A DNA stretch of 64,000 bases from Robbsia sp. KACC 23696 (GCF_039852015.1 NZ_CP156626.1:2390249-2454248); one strand, 5' to 3'. Positions 1 through 8,988 are shown, counted from the first letter of the stretch. Numbers and translations: made by a program. Notes: a model not told the origin generated them from the letters alone.

Positions 1-477
1 ACGGCGCCGGACTTTACCGCGCCCGTCACCCAAGGCGATGAAACCGATGCGACAAAAGGCGTGCTGACGCTGCGTGCTTTGCGCGGCAAACACGTCGTGT
101 TGTATTTCTACCCGAAGGACGGCACGCCCGGATGCACGAAGGAAAGCATGGCTTTCCGCGATCTGGCGCCGGCATTTGCCGATGCCAATGCAGTGATCGT
201 CGGTGTCTCCCGCGACAGCCTGCCCTCGCACGAGCGCTTCAAGGCAAAATTGGAACTGCCGTTTGGGCTGGTCTCGGACAAGGACGAAGCCGTCTGCGCG
301 CTGTACGGCGTGATGAAAGAGAAGAAGATGTACGGCAAAACGGTGCGTGGCATCGAGCGATCGACCTTCGTCATCGACGCCGACGGCACGATTCGCAACG
401 CCTGGCGCGGCTTGAAAGTCGACAGCCACGCGGACGACGTCCTGGCCGCCGTGCAAACACTTGAATCATCGCGCTAA
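1..477 (+). CDS. bcp: Thioredoxin-dependent peroxiredoxin Bcp/PrxQ family (5' end cut off)
   Basis: The frame is open from base 1 to TAA at 475-477, so the start lies before the window; 158 residues are visible. Bcp enzymes reduce hydroperoxides using thioredoxin in the cytoplasm. The motif YFYPKDGTPGCTKES carries the peroxidatic Cys in its usual PxxxTxxC setting. The usual second Cys five residues later (TPGCTxxxC in E. coli) is Met here. The alternative alpha-3 position (HxxFC in PrxQ types) is Lys (HERFKAK). The only later Cys sits in EAVCALYGV, 54 residues after the first. The enzyme may therefore work as a 1-Cys type or use an unusual resolving Cys; this is inference. The family assignment itself is secure. 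Confidence 0.93.
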   Translation, partial: TAPDFTAPVTQGDETDATKGVLTLRALRGKHVVLYFYPKDGTPGCTKESMAFRDLAPAFADANAVIVGVSRDSLPSHERFKAKLELPFGLVSDKDEAVCALYGVMKEKKMYGKTVRGIERSTFVIDADGTIRNAWRGLKVDSHADDVLAAVQTLESSR

Positions 478-490
478 GCCGGGATATAGT
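461..490 (+). promoter_or_regulatory. Candidate sigma-70 promoter for a short transcript upstream of phoH
   Basis: A -35 box TTGAAT (461-466) and a -10 box TATAGT (485-490) are separated by 18 bases. The -35 overlaps the last codons of bcp. Transcription would start near 497, with a strong terminator only about 145 bases downstream. Confidence 0.4.
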
Positions 491-496
491 GAGGTC

Positions 497-645
497 AATG
501 ACGCACGCATTCGCACGGACTCGTTCCGCATGCCTCCCTGCCGAGGCCCTCACTGCCTGCTTTGCTTACCGCGCCGTCCGCGATGTCTGTCGGACCTGGC
601 GCGAAGAAAGCCGCCGTCGCTCCTTTCGGGCGAGGCGGCTTTTTC
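497..645 (+). ncRNA. Candidate small structured RNA or attenuated phoH leader
   Basis: This non-coding stretch lies between a promoter-like element and an intrinsic terminator. Three stem-loops can be drawn. The first is GCCTC (532-536) with GAGGC (543-547), whose loop is C-rich (CCTGCC). The second is a strong stem CGCGCC+GTCCG (570-580) with CGGAC+GGCGCG (591-603). The third is the terminator hairpin (607-645). The C-rich sequence CCTCCCTG at 533-540 could pair with Shine-Dalgarno sequences, a feature of several bacterial trans-acting sRNAs. It could equally be an attenuator in the phoH 5' leader. No known family was recognised. Confidence 0.35.
607..645 (+). terminator. Intrinsic terminator between bcp and phoH
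   Basis: AAAGCCGCC at 607-615 pairs with GGCGGCTTT at 634-642, giving a 9-bp stem followed by a T tract. It would end bcp transcripts or the short transcript starting near 497. Confidence 0.75.
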
Positions 646-757
646 GCTTATGTTTTCCAACCTCAACCCCATGGCAAGCCAGCGGCACCCCTAGTTTCGC
701 TATCCATGGCGCGGTCATTCGGCCGCGCCGTCCGCTTGTGTCCGATAGGAGTTCTTG

Positions 758-2689
758 ATGCCTTTGCCCTCCTTGCCTTCGAAGCTTGGCGACCTGCTAC
801 CGGCGGACCAATATAAGGCGCGTTTGCGCCCGTCCCCGGCGTCGAAAAAGAAATCCGCGCGTGCGGAAGATGCCGATGTCGCCACCATCGACGAGGTCGA
901 ATATTTGCCGACCGCCACCGCCGAACTGAGCGGTACGTCGATCCCGGCAGCCATTCCCGCCGCTCTGCGCGATCCCGAAACAACGACGCACTCGGCCAAG
1001 GCCGCGGGACACCCCGCGCCGGCCGTCGCGCCTGCCGTGCAGGCCGCGGCAACGTCCGCGCCGCAACATGCCGCGCCGGCCGACGTTCCGGCCCGTGCAG
1101 CCCATACGCCCGACCGTTCGACGCCCGTGCCGGCGCAACAACGTGCCGAGCGTATCGAAACGGCTGACGACGCACCGCTCCACGCCCGCGATCATCAAAA
1201 GATCCCGGAGAATCTGCGTCATCACACGGGCGGCAATCAAGCCGGCGCGCAACCGCAACGCCCCGCCAAGGGCGGCGCGCGCGCGGCCGTCAGTACGCGC
1301 ACGAAGTTGTTCGTGCTCGATACGAACGTCCTGCTGCACGACCCGAGCTCGCTGTTCCGCTTCGAGGAACACGACGTCTATCTGCCGATGATGACGTTGG
1401 AAGAACTCGACAACAACAAAAAGGGCATGTCTGAAGTCGCGCGTAACGCGCGTCAGGTCAGCCGTATCCTCGATGGTCTGGTCGCCGGCGACGCCGATAT
1501 CCAGGCGGGCCTGCAACTGTCCCGTCTCGGCAACCGCGAAGCGCGCGGCCGCCTGTTCTTCCAGACCTCGCTGAAGGAAGTGCCGCCGGTGGCGGGCCTC
1601 CCGGCCGGCAAGGCCGACAACCAGATTCTCGGCGTCGTCCGCGCGCTGGAAGTCTCGCAGCCCGAGCGCGATATCGTCCTGGTGTCGAAAGACATCAATA
1701 TGCGCATCAAGGCGCATGCCTTGCAGCTCGCCGCCGAGGATTACTACAACGACCAGGTCCTCGAAGACAAGGATCTGTTGTACACCGGCGTGTTCGCCCT
1801 GCAGAAGGATTTCTGGACCCGTCATGGCAAGGGGATGGAAAGCTGGCAGGACGTCAAGACCGGTACGACCTTCTATCGCCTGACCGGCCCATCGGTGCCG
1901 GCGATGCTGGTCAACCAGTTCGTCTATCTCGAGCCGAACAACGGCGAACCGGCCTTCCATGCGATCGTCCGAGAACTCAACGGCCGCACCGCCTTGCTGC
2001 AAACGCTGCGCGACTACGGACATCACAAGAACAACGTCTGGGGCGTCACGGCGCGCAATCGCGAGCAGAACTTCGCCCTGAACCTGCTGATGAACCCGGA
2101 AGTCGATTTCGTCAGCCTGTTGGGCCAGGCCGGTACCGGCAAGACCCTGCTGGCACTGGCAGCGGGCTTGGCGCAGGTGCTCGACGACAAGCGCTATAAC
2201 GAAATCATCGTCACCCGCGCCACCGTGCCGGTGGGCGAGGATATCGGTTTCCTGCCGGGCACCGAGGAAGAGAAGATGCAGCCGTGGATGGGCGCATTCG
2301 ACGACAACCTGGAAGTGCTGCAGAAGAGCGACGACTCGGCCGGCGAATGGGGCCGTGCCGCGACGCAGGATCTGATCCGTTCGCGCTTGAAGGTGAAGAG
2401 CATGAACTTCATGCGCGGCCGGACCTTCGTCGACAAGTACGTGATCATCGACGAGGCGCAAAATCTGACGCCGAAGCAGATGAAGACGCTGGTCACGCGC
2501 GCCGGTCCGGGCACGAAGATCGTGTGTCTGGGCAATATCGCGCAGATCGACACGCCTTACCTGACCGAAGGCAGCTCGGGCCTGACCTACGTCGTCGATC
2601 GACTGAAGGGCTGGCCGCACGGCGGTCACGTGACGCTGGCACGCGGCGAACGCTCGCGTCTGGCCGACTACGCATCCGATATGTTGTAA
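758..2689 (+). CDS. PIN domain-PhoH family ATPase
   Basis: A 643-residue two-domain protein. Residues 1-180 are an Ala/Pro-rich, probably disordered leader. A PIN nuclease-like domain begins at about 184 with LFVLDTNVLLHDP, and a PhoH P-loop ATPase follows with Walker A GQAGTGKT at about 456-463 and Walker B VIIDEAQN. PIN-PhoH proteins are cytoplasmic; relatives are reported to act as RNA helicase-nucleases, but the role in this group is not settled. ATG 758 is preferred over TTG 755 because TAGGAG lies at 746-751. The long N-terminal leader is longer than in many relatives. The family is certain, the function general only. Confidence 0.93.
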   Translation: MPLPSLPSKLGDLLPADQYKARLRPSPASKKKSARAEDADVATIDEVEYLPTATAELSGTSIPAAIPAALRDPETTTHSAKAAGHPAPAVAPAVQAAATSAPQHAAPADVPARAAHTPDRSTPVPAQQRAERIETADDAPLHARDHQKIPENLRHHTGGNQAGAQPQRPAKGGARAAVSTRTKLFVLDTNVLLHDPSSLFRFEEHDVYLPMMTLEELDNNKKGMSEVARNARQVSRILDGLVAGDADIQAGLQLSRLGNREARGRLFFQTSLKEVPPVAGLPAGKADNQILGVVRALEVSQPERDIVLVSKDINMRIKAHALQLAAEDYYNDQVLEDKDLLYTGVFALQKDFWTRHGKGMESWQDVKTGTTFYRLTGPSVPAMLVNQFVYLEPNNGEPAFHAIVRELNGRTALLQTLRDYGHHKNNVWGVTARNREQNFALNLLMNPEVDFVSLLGQAGTGKTLLALAAGLAQVLDDKRYNEIIVTRATVPVGEDIGFLPGTEEEKMQPWMGAFDDNLEVLQKSDDSAGEWGRAATQDLIRSRLKVKSMNFMRGRTFVDKYVIIDEAQNLTPKQMKTLVTRAGPGTKIVCLGNIAQIDTPYLTEGSSGLTYVVDRLKGWPHGGHVTLARGERSRLADYASDML

Positions 2690-2751
2690 GACGGCGACGA
2701 TTTCGCCGAAGGTGCGCCGTTACGGTACCGTCGGCCACCGCCTCTCTCCCG

Positions 2752-2788
2752 CGCCCGCAGAGCAGTTCGCTGCCCCGCGGGCGTTTTC
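2752..2788 (+). terminator. Intrinsic terminator after phoH
   Basis: CGCCCGC (2752-2758) pairs with GCGGGCG (2777-2783) across a GC-rich loop and is followed by TTTT. It lies 63 bases after the phoH stop. Confidence 0.7.
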
Positions 2789-2932
2789 CTTATGGCCCGG
2801 CGTCGCGCATGCGTGCCGGGCCATTGTATTTGGCGCCACGCCGCGTACGGAGCGCGCCGAGGCTAAGCCGCGAAAAAAGACTCCGATTTCAGCCGTTTAC
2901 GGCGTATTTCTGATGTGAGGCGTCAACATCGG

Positions 2933-2961
2933 TTGCCGTCCCCGACGGCGGCAGTTAAGAT
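2933..2961 (+). promoter_or_regulatory. Promoter of the NlpC/P60 lipoprotein gene
   Basis: TTGCCG (2933-2938), a 17-base spacer and TAAGAT (2956-2961) give a good sigma-70 match with a start near 2968. This makes the far-upstream GTG at 2915 an unlikely start for the following gene. It supports ATG 3026 or 3071. Confidence 0.55.
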
Positions 2962-3070
2962 AAAAGGATCGTTCCCTTCTGCGTATCTGTTCCGCCGAAC
3001 GGCCTTGCCTGCGCCCTGTAGCGCTATGGCGGCACCGCGCGGCCCGTTTTTCAGTACGCCATCGCCCCGT

Positions 3071-4009
3071 ATGCGCCGAGCTTCGCGTTCGACCGAGCTA
3101 ATCCTGTTGCCCGCCACCCCTGCGCGTGCAGCGGGTCAGCACGCGTCGGCGATCCCCGCCACGCGGCTGATCGTCTCCGCTGCCACATTGACGTGCTTAC
3201 TGGTGCTGGGTGCCTGCGGGACGGCACCCGGCGAGCGCTCGAGCCAATCGGCCGCGGCCGGGGGGGTTCGCACCAAACTCGATGGCTGGGGGCCGAAAAC
3301 GCCGCCGCGCGGCTTACCGAAATTCGTCGATCACAGCGTGGGACAGGAAGAGATCTCGATGCAGGCCATGGGCCTCGTCGGCATTCCGTATAAGTGGGGC
3401 GGCAATACGCCCGCGTCCGGCTTCGATTGCAGCGGGCTGGTGCGCTATGTTGTTGAAAATGCGGCCGATGTGCAATTGCCGCGGACGACCTCGCAAATGC
3501 AATATTCCGGCAGCAGTGTCGAGCCGGATGAAATCGCGCCGGGTGATCTGGTGTTCTTCAACACCGATGGACGGCCGTACTCGCACGTCGGCGTCTATGT
3601 CGGCAATTACCGCTTCGTCAATGCGCCGTCCACTGGCGGGACCGTGCGCATCGATTACATCTCGAATCCGTACTGGGCGCGCCACTTCGACGGCATCCGC
3701 CGCATCGCGGGCCGCCGCGCGACGGCGCCGGTGCCGCTCGATCCAAGTGCCCCGATGACGCCGCCTGGCGTGGCGCCGGTGATCGCGCCGGAAACGGCCT
3801 ATGCACAACAATCCCGGACACCGGTCAGCGATGTGGCGCCCCGTCCACAAGCGGCGCCCCAAGTGGTGCCACAGTCGCCGCCATCGATCGCCGCACGCGC
3901 GACGGCACCGTCGAGCGATGATCCGATCGGTGCCGTGATCGCGCGCGCCGACGCGGCAAGCCGCAACATCGACGATCCGATCGCACGAATCGCCGCGCAG
4001 GCACGCTGA
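3071..4009 (+). CDS. NlpC/P60 family cell-wall endopeptidase, lipoprotein
   Basis: A 312-residue protein. A hydrophobic segment ends in the lipobox LGAC, so it is probably a lipoprotein anchored in the envelope. The C40 catalytic domain follows: YKWGGNTPASGFDCSGLV holds the nucleophile Cys and SHVGVYVG the catalytic His. Such enzymes cut peptide cross-links or stems of peptidoglycan. The C-terminal third is a Pro/Ala-rich tail. The start is uncertain: ATG 3071 leaves a long n-region before the hydrophobic core, ATG 3026 is also possible, and neither has a clear ribosome binding site. A second, differently exported NlpC/P60 protein lies at 19587-20438. Confidence 0.88.
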   Translation: MRRASRSTELILLPATPARAAGQHASAIPATRLIVSAATLTCLLVLGACGTAPGERSSQSAAAGGVRTKLDGWGPKTPPRGLPKFVDHSVGQEEISMQAMGLVGIPYKWGGNTPASGFDCSGLVRYVVENAADVQLPRTTSQMQYSGSSVEPDEIAPGDLVFFNTDGRPYSHVGVYVGNYRFVNAPSTGGTVRIDYISNPYWARHFDGIRRIAGRRATAPVPLDPSAPMTPPGVAPVIAPETAYAQQSRTPVSDVAPRPQAAPQVVPQSPPSIAARATAPSSDDPIGAVIARADAASRNIDDPIARIAAQAR

Positions 4010-4117
4010 CCCGCCGAGAGACATCCAGCGCATCAACACCGCAGACCGCACCGCAGGCCGCCTCACGGTTCAGGCGGCGCGCGGTGCGCGGCGCGTTAGC
4101 GCCGGTTCAAGGCCGGA

Positions 4118-5131
4118 TCAGAACAGCCAGCGGCCGCACCACCAGCCTGCGGCGGCGAGCACCGCGGAGGCCGGAATCGTCAGGACCCAGGCCCAGACGA
4201 TCCGCCCCGCCACGCCCCAACGCACGGCCGACAGCTTCTGCGTCGCACCCACGCCGACGATCGCACCGGTGATCGTATGGGTCGTCGACACCGGGATGCC
4301 GAGCCAGGACGCGGTGAACAGCGTCACCGCACCCCCGGCCTCGGCACAGAAACCGCCCACCGGCTTCAACTTCGTGATCTTCTGCCCCATCGTGCGCACC
4401 ACACGCCAGCCGCCGAACAAGGTGCCAAGGCCGATCGCGAAGTAACAGCAGGCGATCACCCATAACGGTGGCGCGTCGGCCGTGGCGCTGACATAGCCGC
4501 TGGCGATCAGCAACATCCAGATCACGCCGATGGTTTTCTGCGCATCATTGCCGCCATGGCCGAGCGAGTAAAGGCCCGCCGACACCAATTGCAGACGTCG
4601 GAAATGCCGATCGACGCGCGACGGAGGCGTTCGGAAAAAGATCCAGGAAACGCACACCATGAACATCGAGCCCAAGACGAAACCGAGCAGCGGCGAGATG
4701 AAGATGAAGGCGACGGTCTTCAACAGGCCGTCGTAATTCAACGCGGCGAACCCGCCGGTTTTCGCCACCGCCGCACCGACCAGGCCGCCGATCAAGGCGT
4801 GCGAGGAGCTGGACGGAATACCAAACACCCAAGTGATGATGTTCCAGCCGATCGCGCCGAGCAGCGCCCCGAAAATCACGTACTGATCGATGATTTCCGG
4901 ATCGATCGTACCCCGCCCGACCGTCGCCGCCACCTTCAAATGGAAGATGAAGTACGCCAGCACATTGGCGAAAGCCGCGAACGCGACGGCCTGCTGCGGC
5001 TTCAACACCCCGGTGGAAACCACGGTCGCGATCGAATTCGCCGCGTCGTGGAAACCATTCAGAAAGTCGAAAACCAATGCGACCGCCACCAACGCGACGA
5101 GCGCCCATAAAGCCATATGTATCGAAGCCAT
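4118..5131 (-). CDS. Inorganic phosphate transporter, PiT family
   Basis: A 337-residue polytopic inner-membrane protein with the PiT signature regions FDFLNGFHDAANSIATVV near the N-terminus and GGNDAQKTIG in the second half. PiT carriers take up metal-phosphate with protons at low affinity. The gene lies 10 bases after the DUF47 gene on the same strand, the usual partner arrangement for this family. It is convergent with the NlpC/P60 gene. A GC-rich hairpin without a T tract (4057-4078) lies between them. Confidence 0.95.
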   Translation of the reverse strand: MASIHMALWALVALVAVALVFDFLNGFHDAANSIATVVSTGVLKPQQAVAFAAFANVLAYFIFHLKVAATVGRGTIDPEIIDQYVIFGALLGAIGWNIITWVFGIPSSSSHALIGGLVGAAVAKTGGFAALNYDGLLKTVAFIFISPLLGFVLGSMFMVCVSWIFFRTPPSRVDRHFRRLQLVSAGLYSLGHGGNDAQKTIGVIWMLLIASGYVSATADAPPLWVIACCYFAIGLGTLFGGWRVVRTMGQKITKLKPVGGFCAEAGGAVTLFTASWLGIPVSTTHTITGAIVGVGATQKLSAVRWGVAGRIVWAWVLTIPASAVLAAAGWWCGRWLF

Positions 5132-5141
5132 CAGCTATCCG

Positions 5142-5768
5142 TTATGCATTTTCAAGCACGATGCCTTCGATGATGTTTGCCACATCCTCGCACTTGTCGG
5201 TGACCTCTTCGAGCAATTCGTAGATGGCCTTCAGCTTGATGAGATTTTTCACATCCGATTCCTGACGGAACAGACGCGAGATGGCCGAACGCAGGATCTT
5301 GTCGGCATCCGATTCCAGACGGTCGATGATCTCGCAGCCTTTGAGGATGGCCGCCGGATCGCGCAGATCGTGCAGGCGCTGAACGACGTTTTCCACTTCC
5401 TTGCAGCACTTGACGCAGATCTCGGCCAGCTCGGCCGCATCGGACGGCACGCTGGTGACGTCGTACAGCGACACCGCGGTCGCGACGTCTTCGATCAGAT
5501 CGATGATGTCGTCCATCGTCGTGATCAGCTTGTGGATTTCATCGCGATCGAGCGGCGTGATGAAGGTCTTGTGCAGCAAGTCCGTCGTATCGCGCGTGAG
5601 CTTGTCCGCCTGCTTTTCAAGGGCCGTCACATTGCGCTTGTAGACCTCGACGTCGTCGATATGCTCGATCAACAACTTCAGCTCAATACTGGCTTCAGAG
5701 ATGCAGCGCGCATGGGCATTGAAGATTTCGAAAAACTTGCCTTCGGTAGGCATGAACCGACCAAACAT
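5142..5768 (-). CDS. DUF47 family protein, PhoU-like partner of the phosphate transporter
   Basis: A 208-residue, almost wholly helical acidic protein that begins MFGRFMPTEGKFFEIFN, typical of the DUF47/YkaA family. The family is related to PhoU and is almost always encoded beside PiT transporters, where it is thought to modulate transport. It is first in a two-gene operon, with the pit gene following after 10 bases. A TACAAT -10-like box lies about 57 bases upstream on the minus strand. Confidence 0.93.
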   Translation of the reverse strand: MFGRFMPTEGKFFEIFNAHARCISEASIELKLLIEHIDDVEVYKRNVTALEKQADKLTRDTTDLLHKTFITPLDRDEIHKLITTMDDIIDLIEDVATAVSLYDVTSVPSDAAELAEICVKCCKEVENVVQRLHDLRDPAAILKGCEIIDRLESDADKILRSAISRLFRQESDVKNLIKLKAIYELLEEVTDKCEDVANIIEGIVLENA

Positions 5769-5824
5769 AAGGAGACCCCGGGGCGACCCGGCTCACGCCA
5801 GGTTTCGCTGTCACAAAAAAGTCG

Positions 5825-5830
5825 TATTGT
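5825..5830 (-). promoter_or_regulatory. Possible -10 box of the DUF47-pit operon
   Basis: TACAAT on the minus strand lies in the 113-base gap after dnaB. No convincing -35 element is present at 16-18 bases. Confidence 0.3.
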
Positions 5831-5881
5831 AACCGCCCCGACGCCTGCATGTCCCTCGGATTAGACTCCGTGTTCGGATCG

Positions 5882-7270
5882 CTACTCTGCAGCGAAGAAA
5901 GCATTGCCACCGGCGAAGTTGTCGAACTTCGTATATTGCCCCAGGAAGGTGAGGCGCACCGTGCCGATCGGACCATTCCGCTGCTTACCGATGATCAGCT
6001 CGGCCGTGCCCTTGTCGGGCGTGTCCGGGTTGTAGACTTCGTCGCGGTAAATGAACAGGATCACGTCGGCATCCTGTTCGATAGCGCCGGATTCACGCAG
6101 ATCGGACATGACCGGGCGCTTATTCGGCCGCTGTTCCAGACTCCGATTCAACTGCGACAGCGCGATGACGGGCACATTGAGCTCTTTTGCCAAGCTCTTC
6201 AGCGAGCGCGAGATTTCGGAAATTTCCGTCGCACGGTTCTCGCCGGAACTCGAACCGGACATCAGCTGCAAGTAATCGATCACGATCAGGCCGAGTTGGC
6301 CGCATTGCCGCGACAGGCGCCGCGCCCGCGCGCGCAGCTCCATCGGGTTCAGACCGCCCTGCTCGTCGATAAAGATCTGCGCCTCGCCCATCTTCTGCAC
6401 CGCGTGCGTCAGTTTCGGCCAGTCGTCGTCAGTCAACTTGCCGGTACGCAGGCGATGCGCGTCGAGACGTCCGGTGGAACCGAGCATCCGCATGGCCAAC
6501 TGCGTACCCGGCATTTCCATCGAGAAGACGGCGATCGGCAAGCCATATTCAATGGCGACATACTCGCCGATATTCATCGCCAATGAGGTTTTCCCCATCG
6601 ACGGACGACCCGCGATAATGATCAGCTCGCCGCCATGCATCCCCGAGGTCATCCGGTCCAGATCGATGAAACCGGTCGGCGTGCCGGTCACATCGCTGCT
6701 GTTGTCCTGGTGATACAGCGTATCGATCCGCTCGACCACTTGCGACAGCAACGGCTTAATTTCGAGAAAGCCCTGTTGCGAGCGCGCGCCTTCCTCGGCG
6801 ATGGCGAAAATCTTCGATTCGGCCTCGTCCAGCAGTTGCCGGACCTCCCGTCCCTGCGGGTTGAAGGCGCCGCCGGAAATATCGTCGGCGATCGTGACGA
6901 GTTTGCGCAGCACGCCGCGATCTCGCACGATTTCCGCGTAGCGACGGATATTCGCCGCGCTGGGCGTGTTTTGCGCCAGCGAATTCAAATAGGTCAGCCC
7001 ACCGACGTCGTCGGCCTTGCCGGCGAGCGTCAGCGACTCGAAAACGGTGATGACATCGGCCGGACGGGCCGTCGAGATCAGTCGACCGATATGCTGAAAG
7101 ATGATCCGATGATCGTAACGATAGAAATCGCCTTCGTTGACGAAGTCCGCAATCCGGTCCCAGGCGGCATTGTCGAGCAATAAGCCGCCCAATACCGATT
7201 GCTCCGCCTCGATGGAATGGGGCGGGACTTTCAGCGAGTCGAGCTGCGGATCTTTATTCGGTACGTTCAT
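5882..7270 (-). CDS. dnaB: Replicative DNA helicase DnaB
   Basis: A 462-residue hexameric 5'-3' helicase of the replication fork. The N-terminal DnaB domain (PPHSIEAEQSVLGGLLLDN) is followed by the RecA-like motor with Walker A GRPSMGKTS and the downstream motif VIDYLQLM. Length and motifs are normal for the family, and no intein is present. It lies downstream of the rpsF-rplI operon but is separated from it by a terminator, so it probably has its own promoter. Confidence 0.98.
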   Translation of the reverse strand: MNVPNKDPQLDSLKVPPHSIEAEQSVLGGLLLDNAAWDRIADFVNEGDFYRYDHRIIFQHIGRLISTARPADVITVFESLTLAGKADDVGGLTYLNSLAQNTPSAANIRRYAEIVRDRGVLRKLVTIADDISGGAFNPQGREVRQLLDEAESKIFAIAEEGARSQQGFLEIKPLLSQVVERIDTLYHQDNSSDVTGTPTGFIDLDRMTSGMHGGELIIIAGRPSMGKTSLAMNIGEYVAIEYGLPIAVFSMEMPGTQLAMRMLGSTGRLDAHRLRTGKLTDDDWPKLTHAVQKMGEAQIFIDEQGGLNPMELRARARRLSRQCGQLGLIVIDYLQLMSGSSSGENRATEISEISRSLKSLAKELNVPVIALSQLNRSLEQRPNKRPVMSDLRESGAIEQDADVILFIYRDEVYNPDTPDKGTAELIIGKQRNGPIGTVRLTFLGQYTKFDNFAGGNAFFAAE

Positions 7271-7326
7271 GGGGACCCATTATAAAGGGCTGCCGCGACG
7301 AAGCGGAATGCAGCGCAGGACAAATG

Positions 7327-7363
7327 AAAAAAGGCAAAGGCCGGAAACCCGGCCTTTGCCTTC
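7327..7363 (-). terminator. Intrinsic terminator of the rpsF-rplI operon
   Basis: A 12-bp perfect stem (7333-7344 with 7349-7360) is followed on the minus strand by six Ts. It sits 126 bases after the rplI stop and before dnaB. Confidence 0.85.
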
Positions 7364-7485
7364 GTAGACAACACCACGCATTTACGTGGCGCATCCGGGC
7401 GCGGTCGAGCCGCTCCGGATCATACGCTCACACTGTCCGACACCGGCAAGACACAGTCTGCCGAGCGGACAGGCGGCGCTGTCTA

Positions 7486-7938
7486 TTACACCGCTTCGCC
7501 AACCACGGTCACGGTGATGTCGACCACCACGTCCGTGTGCAGCAGCACTTGCGCCGGGTGTTCGCCGATCGTCTTCATGATGCCTTCCGGCAGACGAACT
7601 TGTTGCTTCGACACTTCGATACCCAGCTTGTTCAGCTCGGCCGACACGTCGTGGTTCGTCACCGAACCGAACAGACGGCCGTCAACGCCCGCCTTTTGCG
7701 ACAGCGTGACCGTCAAGGCTGCCAGCTTTTCGCCAGCCGCTTGCGCGACTGCCAGCTTCTCGGCTGCCAGCTTTTCCAGATCGGCGCGGCGTGCTTCGAA
7801 TTCCTTCACAGCCGATGCCGTCGCACGACGAGCAATCTTGCGCGGCAACAGGAAGTTACGGGCATAGCCGTCCTTCACGCGCACGATGTCACCGAGGTTG
7901 CCCAGGTTCTGGGTCTTTTCCAGCAAAATAACTTCCAT
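7486..7938 (-). CDS. rplI: Large-subunit ribosomal protein bL9
   Basis: A 150-residue protein beginning [19 protein letters not shown], with the two-domain bL9 pattern: an N-terminal rRNA-binding domain with [13 protein letters not shown], a long charged helix and a C-terminal domain. It is last in the rpsF-priB-rpsR-rplI operon, 25 bases after rpsR. Confidence 0.98.
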   Translation of the reverse strand: MEVILLEKTQNLGNLGDIVRVKDGYARNFLLPRKIARRATASAVKEFEARRADLEKLAAEKLAVAQAAGEKLAALTVTLSQKAGVDGRLFGSVTNHDVSAELNKLGIEVSKQQVRLPEGIMKTIGEHPAQVLLHTDVVVDITVTVVGEAV

Positions 7939-7963
7939 TTCGAATTCTCCTTATGCCGAAGGC

Positions 7964-8239
7964 TTAGCTGTTGTGCTGGTCCGAGTACGGCAGCAGCGAC
8001 AAATAGCGTGCGCGCTCGATAGCCGTACCCAGCTGGCGCTGGTAGCGTGCCTTCGTACCCGTCAGACGGGCCGGCGTGATCTTGCCGTTTTCGCTGAGGA
8101 AGTCCTTCAGCGTATCGATGTCTTTATAGTCGATGTAGTCGACGCCAGCTGCCGTGAAGCGGCAGAACTTCTTCCGCTTGAACAGCGGGTTTTGTTGCGG
8201 GCGGCGCTTTTCGAACTTCTTTCCGGTGGGACGCGGCAT
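7964..8239 (-). CDS. rpsR: Small-subunit ribosomal protein bS18
   Basis: A 91-residue protein with the bS18 core [18 protein letters not shown] and the conserved C-terminal region [19 protein letters not shown]. It pairs with bS6, encoded at the head of the same operon, on the 30S platform. It has a lysine- and arginine-rich N-terminal extension. Confidence 0.98.
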   Translation of the reverse strand: MPRPTGKKFEKRRPQQNPLFKRKKFCRFTAAGVDYIDYKDIDTLKDFLSENGKITPARLTGTKARYQRQLGTAIERARYLSLLPYSDQHNS

Positions 8240-8263
8240 GATGTGTCCTTATCCTTAATCTTG

Positions 8264-8557
8264 CTAAACGATGTCTTGCAAATCGGTGATGTGAAAAATC
8301 AGTGTCCGGGACTGCTGTTTCAGCGGAGCGAGGAAACCGGTGAATCGCACCGGCTTGTCGAGTGCCAACTTCTGCAACGCGTCGGTCAGACCGCCGGCAA
8401 CCCGTGCCGGGACGACCACTTCGACGCGCCGGCTGAAGCCGGCCTCCTCGACTTGCGAGACCCCATGCAGTTTCAGATCGAGAACGGGCACCCCCGCAGG
8501 GGTGAAGCGCAGTGTATTGCGCTCAAGCACCGTTCCATCCAGCTGCAAGCGGTTCAT
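8264..8557 (-). CDS. priB: Primosomal replication protein N (PriB)
   Basis: A 97-residue OB-fold single-stranded-DNA-binding protein that links PriA to DnaT/DnaC-type loading during replication restart. It begins MNRLQLDGTVLERNTLRFTP and ends ITDLQDIV, typical of beta/gammaproteobacterial PriB. Its place between rpsF and rpsR is the classical one. GGAAGG lies upstream of the ATG. Confidence 0.95.
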   Translation of the reverse strand: MNRLQLDGTVLERNTLRFTPAGVPVLDLKLHGVSQVEEAGFSRRVEVVVPARVAGGLTDALQKLALDKPVRFTGFLAPLKQQSRTLIFHITDLQDIV

Positions 8558-8598
8558 CGCGAAACCTTCCCTGCGTTGAACGTCCTGGACGACTGCAC

Positions 8599-8988
8599 TC
8601 AGGCCGAAGCCTGGGCCGCGTCGGCCGGGCGGGCTGCTGCCGCCGACTTACGCGCTTCTTCGCGCTGCACTTCCTTCATCATCGGCGACGGGGCGGTCTC
8701 GGCCTTCTTCGTCTTGACGATCAGGTGACGCAGCACCGCATCGTTGAACTTGAATGCGTGTTCCAGCTCTTCCAGCGTTTCCTGGCCGCACTCGACATTC
8801 AGGCAGATATAGTGTGCCTTCACCAGCTTCTCGATCTGGTACGCCAATTGACGGCGGCCCCAGTCTTCCACGCGGTGGATCTGGCCGCCCTTGGCGGTGA
8901 TCGTGGACTTGTACCGGTCGATCATGGCGGGCACTTGCTCGCTCTGATCCGGGTGTACGATAAAGACGATTTCGTAGTGACGCGACAT
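8599..8988 (-). CDS. rpsF: Small-subunit ribosomal protein bS6
   Basis: A 129-residue protein starting [20 protein letters not shown]. The ATG at 8986-8988 is chosen because AGAAGGAG precedes it; an in-frame upstream extension lacks a ribosome binding site. The C-terminal Ala/Glu-rich tail is longer than in E. coli before glutamylation. It is the first gene of the operon, behind a promoter at 9119-9148 and a hairpin-containing leader. Confidence 0.98.
   Translation of the reverse strand: MSRHYEIVFIVHPDQSEQVPAMIDRYKSTITAKGGQIHRVEDWGRRQLAYQIEKLVKAHYICLNVECGQETLEELEHAFKFNDAVLRHLIVKTKKAETAPSPMMKEVQREEARKSAAAARPADAAQASA

Noticed and set aside
797-2629. A 610-codon open frame antisense to phoH
   Set aside because: It mirrors a strongly coding plus-strand gene. 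High GC and codon bias create long antisense frames, and its product has no recognisable domain.
4057-4078. GC hairpin between the NlpC/P60 and phosphate transporter genes as a terminator
   Set aside because: The stem GCCGCCT/AGGCGGC is clear, but no T tract follows on either strand.
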